Shown here: piece by piece, positions 6,245-13,560 of the stretch
How positions within the stretch are numbered: position 1 is the stretch's first letter
Layout: every line of letters begins with the position of its first letter
Source: Gammaproteobacteria bacterium
GTDB taxonomy: Bacteria > Pseudomonadota > Gammaproteobacteria > Pseudomonadales > Azotimanducaceae
DNA: 17,657 bases
Assembly (NCBI GenBank): GCA_028821035.1
Contig: JAPPHP010000154.1
Span: 1-17,657, forward strand
Direction: 5' to 3'
Notes under the pieces: generated by a model
Told to the model about the DNA's origin: nothing
What the model saw: only the letters and a program-made list of their open reading frames with translations
Databases searched by the model: none
Program-made: the position numbers and the translations under genes

Positions 6245-6838
6245 TCACATGTTGTCCGTACGGGCCGCCCGTCCGAGATAGCCGCCGTGGTGGCGCATGC
6301 CCCAGTCGCGGCGCGTCACCCCCTTCACCTCCATCAGCGCCAGCGCCACCGCGTCGCTGATGGCGAGCATCACCGCGATGGACGAACTCGGCGTGAGGTC
6401 GAGGGGACAGGCTTCCTCGACCACGCCCATGTCGAGGACGAGGTCCGACAGGCCGCGCAGGTCCGAGTCCGGGTGCGAAGTGACGCCGATGATCCCCGTC
6501 ACGCCCAGGTGACGCGACAGCTCGAGAATCTCGAGCACCTCCTTCGACTTGCCGCTCGTCGAGAACGCGATCATGACGTCGTTGCGGTCCACCAGACCGA
6601 GGTCGCCGTGGGCCGCTTCCGAGGGGTGCACGAACACCGCCGGCGTCGCCGTCGAGCACAGCGTCGCCGCGAACTTCCGGGCAATGTGTCCCGCCTTCCC
6701 GATGCCCGTGGCGATCACCTTGCCCTGGCATGCCTCGAGCATCGCGACCGCCGCCACGTAGTCGTCGGTGACTTCGATCCGCGACACCGCCAGCGCCTCG
6801 GCCGCGATCACCGACTGCATCCGTTGCCTGATGTCCAC
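6245..6838 (-). CDS. SIS-domain sugar-phosphate isomerase, CBS-less KdsD/KpsF-type
   Basis: A 197-residue protein. I place the start at the GTG (6838 on the complement) because GGGGGA lies 6 bases upstream of it and the family similarity begins there; longer in-frame extensions look like non-coding shadow. It is a single SIS domain. The four catalytic residues described for E. coli arabinose-5-phosphate isomerase KdsD (K59, H88, E111, H193) appear at matching spacing as K48 (GIGKAG), H77 (EAAHGDLG), E100 (TSGKSKEV) and H183 (RHHGGYLGR). The EACPLDLTPSSS segment is also typical. KdsD/KpsF/GutQ proteins normally carry two C-terminal CBS domains (about 320 residues); these are absent. The predicted reaction is ribulose 5-phosphate to arabinose 5-phosphate, the first step toward Kdo of lipopolysaccharide. 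No other Kdo gene is nearby, so another ketose/aldose phosphate substrate is possible. Confidence 0.87.
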   Translation of the reverse strand: MDIRQRMQSVIAAEALAVSRIEVTDDYVAAVAMLEACQGKVIATGIGKAGHIARKFAATLCSTATPAVFVHPSEAAHGDLGLVDRNDVMIAFSTSGKSKEVLEILELSRHLGVTGIIGVTSHPDSDLRGLSDLVLDMGVVEEACPLDLTPSSSIAVMLAISDAVALALMEVKGVTRRDWGMRHHGGYLGRAARTDNM

Positions 6839-6887
6839 TCTTCGTCCCCCGCCAGGAGCCTGCGATGGTCGCCGGTATGCCGGGCGT

Positions 6888-6916
6888 TTGACAAGACTCG
6901 GGGCCTTCCACAGAGT
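6888..6916 (+). promoter_or_regulatory. Putative sigma70-type promoter for the GH20 operon
   Basis: A perfect TTGACA -35 hexamer lies at 6888-6893 in the 87-base divergent gap. At 17-base spacing is CAGAGT (6911-6916), matching TATAAT at three positions including the second A and last T. Transcription would start near 6923, only a few bases before the ATG at 6926, implying a nearly leaderless message if that start is used. The -10 is weak, so confidence is moderate. Confidence 0.4.
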
Positions 6917-6925
6917 GCCCGTCCC

Positions 6926-8857
6926 ATGGAGGCGATGCCATTGCCGCGTCGAGTCCACCCCGGTGCGGGCCGGCTGCCCATGGTCGAGGGCGGCTGGGAG
7001 TGGACCGGCACGAGCACGCCGCGGCTTGCGCGCGCCGCCCACCGGCTGCGGGACCAGGTTGCCGGAGTGGCCGGAGCCGGGCGTGGTTGCCACGTCTCGA
7101 TTTCATGCGGCGTGTCCGCGGAGTTCCCGGCGCTGGGCGATGACGACAGTTACAGGCTGGCGATCGACCGGCGGGAAGCGCGCGTAGAGGCCCCGCAGGA
7201 ATGGGGTGTGCTGCGCGCCTTCGCCACGCTCACGCAGTTGGTGCAGGCCGACGCCGATGGTCCTTGCCTCCCGGTCCTGACCGTCGATGACGCACCCCGC
7301 TTCCCCTGGCGCGGGTTGATGATCGACACCGCCCGGCACTTCGTGCGCACCGAGACGCTGCTGCGCACCCTCGACGCCATGGCGCTCTTCAAGCTCAACG
7401 TCCTGCACCTGCACCTTTCCGACGACCAGGCCTTCCGTTTCGCTTCCCGCGCCTTTCCGGAACTCGCCGACGCGAAGCGGCACTACAGCGCCGCGGAACT
7501 GCGCGCGCTGGTGCACGAAGCGGCGGACCGAGGCATCCGCGTCGTGCCGGAGCTGGACGTCCCGGGCCACGTGGCGAGCTGGCTCGCGGTCCACCCCGAG
7601 TGGGGGCTGGGCGAAGCCGTCACCGCCCCGGCGACGCGTTTCGGTCCCCACTCCTGCTGCCTCGATCCGGACAACCCGAGCGCCGTGCAGGCGGCGCAGG
7701 CGCTCTTCGGCGAACTCGCCGAGGTCTTCCCCGATCGGTTCGTCCACTTCGGGGGCGACGAGGTGCAGCTTCCCGGCGGCGACGAGACCGGGGAACTGCA
7801 GGCGGCGTTCAACGCGCCCGTGGTGGCGCGGCTGGGCGAACTCGGCAGGACACCGGTCGCCTGGGACGAGGCGATCCATCCGGATCTTCCGCGGGACGTC
7901 GTGATCCAGTCCTGGCGGGGCACGTCGGCACGGGCGCGGGCTCTCGCCGCGGGGTTCGACACCGTCCACTCCGCCGGCTACTACCTCGACCTGTCTTATC
8001 CGGCGGACCTCCACTATCTCTCGGATCCGCAGCACGGCCCGGACCCGGACCTGCTCGCCGACCCGCGCCTCGCCCACGTGCGTCCCGGGCTCGACATGCT
8101 GCAGCATGTCTGGAGGTCCGATCCCGCGGCCGCGCCCACCGCGCCGGACAGCGGGCGCGTTCTCGGCGCCGAGGCGTGCATGTGGACAGAACTGGTTACC
8201 GACGACCTCCTGCCGCTCAGGGTGTGGAGCCGCATGCCCGCCATCGCGGAGCGTCTCTGGTCCGACGCCGCCGTCCGCGACGTGGACGGCATGTACCGCC
8301 GGCTCGCGGCCGGTCATGCGCGTCTCGCGAGTACGGGAATCGTCGACCTCGACGCCGTGACTACCCGTGGGCTCGAGCGTCTGGGGCTGAGCGCGGCCGA
8401 CCGCGCCGAACTCGCGCCGCTCCTCGACGCCCTCGAACCCGTTAAGTGGTATGCGCGCCTGCTCGGTCCGGCCGCCATGGCCCGACGGTCGGCCGGCGAG
8501 GCCGAGGACGCCGCCGCACGGCCCTACGACACCACCACCGAACTGAACCGCGTCATCGACCTGCTCCCCCCGGAGAGCCTCGCCGCGCGGCGGCTGGCCC
8601 GTGAAACCGATGTCGGCAAGCTGCGCGAGACGGCGGCCGGCTGGCGGCGCCAGCGCCGGTGCATCGAGCGGCTCGGCGCCACGGTGCCCGCGATCGCGGA
8701 ACTCGACGGCGTGTCGACCGTGCTGCGAGACCTCGCCGAGGTGCTCGACCGATTCCTCGACGGAGAACCGGCCGACGTCCCGGACGACGCGTTCGAGCCG
8801 CGTGGCGAGTACGTCCTCGCGGTCGCCGGTGCGCTCGCCGCACGGTTCGCCGCGTGA
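6926..8857 (+). CDS. Glycoside hydrolase family 20 beta-N-acetylhexosaminidase
   Basis: The protein is about 643 residues from the ATG at 6926; ATGs at 6935 and 6980 are alternatives, and GGAGG just before 6935 is too close to be ideal. An N-terminal GH20b-like domain (about residues 1-120) precedes the TIM barrel, which begins at FPWRGLMIDTARHF (about residue 126). Barrel hallmarks are LNVLHLHLSDDQAFRF, VVPELDVPGHVASWL, the catalytic D278-E279 in HFGGDEVQ, VAWDEA, and GAEACMWTELV. The aspartate orients the substrate acetamido group and the glutamate is the acid/base, so the enzyme removes terminal GlcNAc or GalNAc. There is no signal peptide, which suggests cytoplasmic action on imported oligosaccharides or wall fragments. 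About 180 mainly helical residues follow the barrel. The stop overlaps the kinase gene start (GTGA, 8854-8857). Confidence 0.92.
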   Translation: MEAMPLPRRVHPGAGRLPMVEGGWEWTGTSTPRLARAAHRLRDQVAGVAGAGRGCHVSISCGVSAEFPALGDDDSYRLAIDRREARVEAPQEWGVLRAFATLTQLVQADADGPCLPVLTVDDAPRFPWRGLMIDTARHFVRTETLLRTLDAMALFKLNVLHLHLSDDQAFRFASRAFPELADAKRHYSAAELRALVHEAADRGIRVVPELDVPGHVASWLAVHPEWGLGEAVTAPATRFGPHSCCLDPDNPSAVQAAQALFGELAEVFPDRFVHFGGDEVQLPGGDETGELQAAFNAPVVARLGELGRTPVAWDEAIHPDLPRDVVIQSWRGTSARARALAAGFDTVHSAGYYLDLSYPADLHYLSDPQHGPDPDLLADPRLAHVRPGLDMLQHVWRSDPAAAPTAPDSGRVLGAEACMWTELVTDDLLPLRVWSRMPAIAERLWSDAAVRDVDGMYRRLAAGHARLASTGIVDLDAVTTRGLERLGLSAADRAELAPLLDALEPVKWYARLLGPAAMARRSAGEAEDAAARPYDTTTELNRVIDLLPPESLAARRLARETDVGKLRETAAGWRRQRRCIERLGATVPAIAELDGVSTVLRDLAEVLDRFLDGEPADVPDDAFEPRGEYVLAVAGALAARFAA

Positions 8858-9834
8858 ACCCGGCGGACATGCTCGACCACTGGCCCGAGGCCGCCGGACT
8901 CGCCATACGTCCGTTGCAGGGCGGCCACGTCAACCGGACTTATGCGGTGGGGGACGCCGTGGGCAACGACCGCTTCGTCCTGCAGTGCATCAACGGGCAT
9001 GTTTTCACCAATCCCGAGGGCGTGATGCGCAACCTGGGGAAGCTCCTGGGGCGCCATCCCGGGATCGTCGCGCCCTTGCCGACGCGCGCGGGAAACCTCT
9101 GGGCGACGGACGAGGCCGGGGAACTCTGGCGGTTGTTTCCGTTCGTCGACGCGCGCAACCTGCAGCAACTGCCGGACGCGCTGGCCGATCCCGCCGGCTT
9201 CGCTTTCGGGGGCTTTCACGCCGCGGTCGCCGACATGGACGACGACCTCGAGCCGGTCATCGACGGCTTTCACGACCTGTCCCGCTACCTCGACGCACTC
9301 CGGGCCGCCGCGCCGGAAGCCTCCGCGGACGTCGACTTCGTGGCGGACCGCGGCGCGTTCCGGTTCCCGGACAGTCGCACGGTCATTCACGGCGACTGCA
9401 AGGTGAACAACCTGCTGTTCCATCCGGAGGAGCCGCGCGTCACGCACCTGATCGATCTCGACACCGCCATGCACGGACACCCCGCCTGGGACTTCGGCGA
9501 CCTCGTCCGGTCCGTGGCGAGCGGGGCCGAGGAAGCCGGTTCGGCGCCCGACGTATCCCTCTCTACTTTCGAACGGGTGGCGTTCGGTTTCGCCCGGGGC
9601 GCCGGCGGGATCGTCGATCCGGAGGCGTTCGCGGCCGCTCCGGGGCACATGAGCTTCATGCTGGGCGTCCGTTTCCTGACCGATCATTACGCGGGAGACC
9701 GCTACTTCCGTGTCGACTATCGCGGCCAGAACCTCGAGCGCGCCCGCTCCCAGCTCGGCGCGGCGCGGCGCTTCGATGCTCTGGAGACAGCGTTCGAGGA
9801 CACCCTGCACCATGTGACCGCCGCGGTCGTGTAG
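8854..9834 (+). CDS. APH-family phosphotransferase, N-acetylhexosamine 1-kinase (NahK)-like
   Basis: A 326-residue protein from the GTG at 8854, which overlaps the GH20 stop; the ATG at 8869 is an alternative. It has the aminoglycoside-phosphotransferase-like kinase fold. The catalytic HxDxxxxN motif is H179-G-D181-C-K-V-N-N186, and the metal-binding DLD is D201-L-D203. Similarity to N-acetylhexosamine 1-kinases of bifidobacteria extends beyond the generic fold: GHVNRTY near residue 25, FVLQCINGHVFTNPEGVMRNL, and IDLDTAMHGHPAWDFGDLVR. NahK phosphorylates free GlcNAc or GalNAc at C1. Direct coupling to a hexosaminidase gene supports this, since the upstream enzyme would make exactly that substrate. 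The alternative is an AmgK-type MurNAc/GlcNAc kinase for cell-wall recycling. It is probably cytoplasmic. Confidence 0.83.
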   Translation: MNPADMLDHWPEAAGLAIRPLQGGHVNRTYAVGDAVGNDRFVLQCINGHVFTNPEGVMRNLGKLLGRHPGIVAPLPTRAGNLWATDEAGELWRLFPFVDARNLQQLPDALADPAGFAFGGFHAAVADMDDDLEPVIDGFHDLSRYLDALRAAAPEASADVDFVADRGAFRFPDSRTVIHGDCKVNNLLFHPEEPRVTHLIDLDTAMHGHPAWDFGDLVRSVASGAEEAGSAPDVSLSTFERVAFGFARGAGGIVDPEAFAAAPGHMSFMLGVRFLTDHYAGDRYFRVDYRGQNLERARSQLGAARRFDALETAFEDTLHHVTAAVV

Positions 9835-9844
9835 GCTCCATGCC

Positions 9845-10234
9845 ATGCCCTGGCTCGCTATCCCCTACCGCCGCGCAGTTCCGCTGGCCGCTATCCTCTT
9901 CGGTGGCTGCGCCCTGCTCGCCGGTTGCTCGGCCCCCTCCCGGCCGCCGCAGTTCCTGTCCGGCCCTGACCTGGTCTATCCGCCCGCCGCAAGGGCCGCC
10001 GGAATCGAAGGTCACGTGGTCGTCCGCTACGACGTCACGGCCGAAGGCGCCGTCGCCAACCCGGTAGTCGTCGAGTCGGAACCCGCGGGAACCTTCGACG
10101 CGGCCGCGCTCGCGTCCCTGTCCCGCTGGCGGTTCCGGCCACGCATCGAGACCGGCCAGGCGGTATCCGCCCCGAACCGTGTCAGCACCCTGCGCTTCAG
10201 ACTTGGAGAAGGCGATGAATATGCAGGCTATTGA
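9845..10234 (+). CDS. Small lipoprotein with TonB C-terminal domain
   Basis: A 129-residue protein starting 10 bases after the kinase stop. The signal sequence RRAVPLAAILFGGCALLAGC ends in a clear lipobox, LLAGC, with C28 as the predicted lipidated residue. The mature part of about 100 residues is a TonB_C-type domain: YPPAARAAGIEGHVVVRYDVTAEG, a central VVVES strand, FDAAALASLSRWRFRPR, then the final strands. Unlike TonB itself it has no proline-rich linker and no inner-membrane anchor, so it is unlikely to energise outer-membrane receptors in the usual way. It is probably anchored to an envelope membrane by lipid and acts in the periplasm, perhaps as an adaptor. Its 3' end overlaps the next gene by 20 bases. 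Confidence 0.87.
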   Translation: MPWLAIPYRRAVPLAAILFGGCALLAGCSAPSRPPQFLSGPDLVYPPAARAAGIEGHVVVRYDVTAEGAVANPVVVESEPAGTFDAAALASLSRWRFRPRIETGQAVSAPNRVSTLRFRLGEGDEYAGY

Positions 10235-11306
10235 TCCGACCACCCTGCCTCGGGTACTCGCCATAGCGGCGATACTGGCCCTCGCGGCCGGTTGTTCCTC
10301 GGAGTTCTCCCCGGTCACCGGCTGTGAACCGGGGCTCGGCATCGATGTCGACTGCCAGTTCCAGAATCCGGAGGACCTGGCCCTCGCCCCGGACGGCCGA
10401 ATCCTCGTCAGCCAGTTCGGCGACATGGAGGGTGCGGTGAGCGGGAGCCTGGCTACCTACGATCCCGGTCCCCGTACGCTGACCGTACTCTTCCCGGCAG
10501 CGGACGCCGCGGCCGAACCGACGTTTTCGGAGTGGGGCGATCCCGCCTGCAGTCCGCCGGACGCCGCAACCTTCTCGCCCCACGGCATCGACATCGAGAC
10601 GCGCGCCGACGGCCGCCACGAACTCGCGGTCGTCAACCACGGCGGACGCGAGTCGGTGGAACTCTTCGAGATGTTCGACGACGGCTCGCTCGCCTGGCGG
10701 GGCTGCGTGATAGCCCCCGAGGAGGGCTTCTTCAACGATGTCGTCCTCCTGCGCGACGGCGGCTTCTGGGCAACCCAGATGTTCCCGCGCGACGGCATGC
10801 CGTTCTCGCTGTTCAGCGCATTGCTCGGTTCCGACACCGGCTGGGTCTACGCCTGGTCGCCGGACGGCGGGTTCGAGAAGATCGACGGCACCGACGCGCC
10901 CATGCCGAACGGCATCGAGAAGTCCGACGACGAGCGGTACCTCTATCTCAACGTCTATGGCTCGGGCGGCGTCCGCAAGATCGACGTGGCCACCGGCGAG
11001 ACGGTGGCAACCGCGGACCTCGATCCGGTCGACAACACGACGTGGGGGGAGGACGGACGCCTCCTCGCCGCCGCCCACACCGGGGGCATGGGCGAGATGT
11101 TGGCCTGCCAAGGCCTCACGGAAGGCTCCTGCGGCATGCCCTTCGAGATCGTGGCGCTCGACCCCGACGACCTCTCCCAACAGGTGCTGATCTCCCACGC
11201 CGGCGCACCGATGGGGGGCGTCACCGTCGCGCTGCAGCGCGATGGCGTGTTCTACCTGGGCACCTTCCTGGGCGACCGGATCGGGATCGTGGACCTTTCG
11301 GAGTAA
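10215..11306 (+). CDS. SMP-30/paraoxonase-like beta-propeller lipoprotein
   Basis: A 363-residue protein. The ATG at 10215 is preceded by GGAG at 10205-10208 and gives a proper signal peptide, which longer upstream frames do not. A hydrophobic stretch ends in the lipobox ALAAGC with C27 as the lipidation site. The rest reads as a six-bladed beta-propeller of the gluconolactonase/strictosidine-synthase/paraoxonase superfamily. The repeated blade-like patterns are NPEDLALAPDGRILVSQFGD, SPHGIDIE with ELAVVNHGGRESVELFE, NDVVLLRDGGFWATQ, and MPNGIEKSDDERYLYLNV. The HGI and NHGG segments resemble the paraoxonase/arylesterase branch. The likely role is periplasmic lactone or ester hydrolysis, but this is inferred from fold only. 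It is the last gene of the four-gene run; its stop is 3 bases from the stop of the convergent gene. Confidence 0.82.
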   Translation: MNMQAIDPTTLPRVLAIAAILALAAGCSSEFSPVTGCEPGLGIDVDCQFQNPEDLALAPDGRILVSQFGDMEGAVSGSLATYDPGPRTLTVLFPAADAAAEPTFSEWGDPACSPPDAATFSPHGIDIETRADGRHELAVVNHGGRESVELFEMFDDGSLAWRGCVIAPEEGFFNDVVLLRDGGFWATQMFPRDGMPFSLFSALLGSDTGWVYAWSPDGGFEKIDGTDAPMPNGIEKSDDERYLYLNVYGSGGVRKIDVATGETVATADLDPVDNTTWGEDGRLLAAAHTGGMGEMLACQGLTEGSCGMPFEIVALDPDDLSQQVLISHAGAPMGGVTVALQRDGVFYLGTFLGDRIGIVDLSE

Positions 11307-11309
11307 GGC

Positions 11310-13445
11310 CTAGGCGGCGGAGGTCCGCGCGGCGTCCCAGGCCCCGAACGAGCCGCCCTCCTCCGCCAGCCGCTTCAGCAGCGGCGCCGGTCGCCACGTG
11401 TCTCCGTACTCCTGGTGGAACGCCAGGATGTCACGGTAGACGTTCTCGAGACCCACCTGGTCCGCGTAGTACATCGGGCCGCCGCGGTACTTCGGGAAGC
11501 CATAGCCGTAGGCGTACACCACGTCCATGTCGCTCGCCCGCAGCGCAACTCCGTCGTCGAGCAGTTGCGCGCCGATGTTGATGAGCGGATAGAGGCACCG
11601 CTTCAGCACCTCGGCATCGCCGATCTCACGCCGGGCGATACCGAGTTCCGCGGAGGTCTCCTCGATGATCCTCGCCACATCCGGGTCGGGCTCCCCGCGA
11701 CGGCTGCCCTCCGGATAGCTGTAGTAGCCGGCGTTCGTTTTCTGCCCGTAGCGACCCAGCTCGCAGAGCTTGTCCGGGACTACGGCCGTCAGCGGTTTGT
11801 CCGCGTCCGCCACGCCGGCCATCTTGCGCGCCCGCCAACCCAGGTCCAGACCCACCAGGTCGTTCATCGCGAACGGGCCCATGTTGAAGCCGAAGTCCCG
11901 GATCACCCGGTCCACCTGTTCCGGTAGCGCGCCGTGCAGGATGATCTCGCCGGCCTGGCTCGTGTAGCCGCCCAGCATGCGGTTGCCGATGAAGCCCGGG
12001 GCGTTCGCGGATAGCACGGGGATCTTGCCGATGGCCTTGCCCAGCGCCATGACGGTGGCGAGGGTCTCCTTGCCGGTCTCCGCGCCCCGCACCACCTCGA
12101 GCTGCTGCATGATGTTGGCTGGGCTGAAGAAGTGCATGCCGATCACGTCGCCGGGGCGTTCCGTCATGGCGGCCATCTGGTCGAGGTCGAGCGCCGAGGT
12201 GTTGCTCGCGAGGACGGCCCCGGGTTTCATCGTCGCGTCGAGCCGCTCGAAGATCTGCTTCTTCAGGTCGAGGTTCTCGTAGACCGCCTCGACGACCACG
12301 TCCGCATCGCCGATCGCCTCGTAGTCCAGCACGCCCTCGATGCGTCCCACGCGCGCGTCCATCTCCTCCTGCGTGATGCGGCCGCCGCGCACCATGCGGC
12401 CGTAGTTGTTGCGGATGACGCCGAGGCCCTTGTCCAGGGCCTCCTGGTTCATCTCCAGGACCTTCACCGGGATCCCCGCGTCCGCGAAGGACATGGCGAT
12501 CCCGCCGCCCATCAGTCCGCCGCCCACCGTGGCGGCGCTCGCGATCGGTTTCTTCGGCGTGTCCCCCGGGACGTCGGGGATGCGCGCCGCCTGCCGCTCG
12601 GCGAAGAACACGTGGATCATGGCGCCGCGCTGCTCGTGGTCGTGACAGACCTGGAAGTTCGCGCGCTCTGCCGCGATGCCCTCGTCGAAATCGTCGATCT
12701 CGACCGCCGCCTTTACGGAGTTGAAAGCCATCTGCCCGTTGACCTGGCCCCGCAGGCGCCGCGCCAGGTACGCCTCGCCGGCCTTGAAGACGTCCGGATT
12801 GGCCCGGTCGGCCTCCACCCGGTCGCGCCGGTGTCGCACCAACGGGTGCGGGGCGCCCGCCACCGCCTTCGCCCTGCCGAACGCCAACGCGCGCTCGACG
12901 AGGTCGCCGGATGCGATCTCGTCGACGATGCCGAGGGCCAGGGCCTCCTCCGTCTCGAACGGATCGCCGGAGAGGATCGCGTCCATCGCCCGTTCCGCGC
13001 CGATCAGCCGGGGCAGGCGCTGCGTCCCGCCGCCGCCCGGCAGCAGGCCGATCTTGATCTCCGGCAGTCCCGTGGGCGCCCCGGGCGCCGCGATCCGATA
13101 GTGGCACGTGAGGGCCAGCTCCAGGCCCCTGCCGAACGCCGTGCCGTTGATGGCCGCCACCACCGGCTTCGCGCTCGCTTCGATGATCTGCCCGGCCGGC
13201 CGCTTCGGCACTTCGTCGGGGTTCGGCGTCTTGCCAAAATCGCGGATGTCCGCCCCCGCGATGAAGGCCCGCCCCTCGCCCGTGATGACGATTGCGTCCA
13301 CGCCGTCGTCCGCCAACGCCGTCTCGAGGTGCTGCGACATGTAGAAGCGCACGCCCGAGCTCAACGGATTGACGGGCGGGTTGTCGACGGTGAGGAGCGC
13401 CACGCGGTCGCGCACCTCGTAGTGAACCGTGCCCAGCAGTGCCAT
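11310..13445 (-). CDS. FadJ/FadB-like bifunctional enoyl-CoA hydratase/3-hydroxyacyl-CoA dehydrogenase
   Basis: A 711-residue protein. The ATG (13445 on the complement) follows GAGGG by 7 bases; the open frame further upstream runs into the regulatory region. The N-terminal crotonase domain (residues 1 to about 190) has the oxyanion-hole segment AFIAGADI and both catalytic glutamates, E109 (GRGLELAL) and E129 (LPEIKIGLLPGGGGTQRLPR), matching E. coli FadB E119 and E139. The dehydrogenase half starts with the NAD-binding GGGLMGGGIA (about residue 305). Its catalytic dyad is H438 (MHFFSPAN) and E450, the same 12-residue spacing as FadB H450/E462. It should catalyse two successive steps of fatty acyl-CoA beta-oxidation in the cytoplasm. 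No thiolase gene is adjacent in this window, unlike classical fadBA operons. It diverges from the DUF3604 gene. Confidence 0.95.
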   Translation of the reverse strand: MALLGTVHYEVRDRVALLTVDNPPVNPLSSGVRFYMSQHLETALADDGVDAIVITGEGRAFIAGADIRDFGKTPNPDEVPKRPAGQIIEASAKPVVAAINGTAFGRGLELALTCHYRIAAPGAPTGLPEIKIGLLPGGGGTQRLPRLIGAERAMDAILSGDPFETEEALALGIVDEIASGDLVERALAFGRAKAVAGAPHPLVRHRRDRVEADRANPDVFKAGEAYLARRLRGQVNGQMAFNSVKAAVEIDDFDEGIAAERANFQVCHDHEQRGAMIHVFFAERQAARIPDVPGDTPKKPIASAATVGGGLMGGGIAMSFADAGIPVKVLEMNQEALDKGLGVIRNNYGRMVRGGRITQEEMDARVGRIEGVLDYEAIGDADVVVEAVYENLDLKKQIFERLDATMKPGAVLASNTSALDLDQMAAMTERPGDVIGMHFFSPANIMQQLEVVRGAETGKETLATVMALGKAIGKIPVLSANAPGFIGNRMLGGYTSQAGEIILHGALPEQVDRVIRDFGFNMGPFAMNDLVGLDLGWRARKMAGVADADKPLTAVVPDKLCELGRYGQKTNAGYYSYPEGSRRGEPDPDVARIIEETSAELGIARREIGDAEVLKRCLYPLINIGAQLLDDGVALRASDMDVVYAYGYGFPKYRGGPMYYADQVGLENVYRDILAFHQEYGDTWRPAPLLKRLAEEGGSFGAWDAARTSAA

Positions 13446-13465
13446 GTCGCGCCCTCGGATGGAAA

Positions 13466-13493
13466 GCGCGCCAGTATACGGGGGCCGGCGCGC
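13466..13493. repeat. Inverted repeat enclosing a -10-like element in the divergent region
   Basis: GCGCGCC (13466-13472) and GGCGCGC (13487-13493) are perfect 7-bp arms around 14 bases. On the minus strand the interior reads TATACT (complement of 13473-13478), a 5/6 match to the -10 consensus. It is correctly placed for a start near 13466, upstream of the Shine-Dalgarno and ATG of the FadJ-like gene. No consensus -35 is present, so the promoter may need an activator or be regulated through the adjoining palindrome. Confidence 0.5.
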
Positions 13494-13512
13494 GGAGGGC
13501 CCTGGGCCCTCC
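13494..13512. promoter_or_regulatory. 19-bp near-perfect palindrome, likely operator
   Basis: GGAGGGCCC (13494-13502), a central T, and GGGCCCTCC (13504-13512) are exact reverse complements. The centre lies about 37 bases upstream of the predicted start of the FadJ-like transcript, over its -35 region, and about 58 bases before the DUF3604 ATG. That position suits a dimeric regulator. A hairpin in RNA (8-bp stem, 3-base loop) is the alternative; only a short TTT follows. Confidence 0.5.
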
Positions 13513-13513
13513 C

Positions 13514-13528
13514 GTTTCCGTGCGAAAC
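13514..13528. repeat. GTTTC-N5-GAAAC inverted repeat
   Basis: GTTTC (13514-13518) and GAAAC (13524-13528) are perfect 5-bp arms around CGTGC. They lie one base beyond the 19-bp palindrome and 32 bases before the DUF3604 ATG. The half-sites face opposite to those I recall for the fatty-acid regulator PsrA, so I do not assign a regulator. Confidence 0.35.
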
Positions 13529-13560
13529 TCGTCCGCCTCCAGCGAGGAACGCCCAACGCA

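Noticed and set aside
6287..6925. N-terminal extension of the GH20 frame back to 6287
   Set aside because: The frame stays open only because it lies antisense to the SIS isomerase; GH20-like sequence begins after the divergent promoter region.
6839..7093. N-terminal extension of the SIS isomerase up to 7093
   Set aside because: It would cross the divergent promoter and the GH20 coding region; the translated extension is Pro/Arg/Gly-rich with no similarity to KdsD, and a good Shine-Dalgarno precedes the GTG at 6838.
7103..9846. Long minus-strand open frames opposite the GH20 and kinase genes
   Set aside because: Same shadow effect; no ribosome binding sites or recognisable domains, and they run across the junction of two real genes.
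13514..13528. PsrA/FadR-type fatty-acid regulator site
   Set aside because: GTTTC and GAAAC are in the reverse order to the PsrA half-sites I recall, and a 15-bp chance inverted repeat cannot be excluded; recorded only as a repeat.
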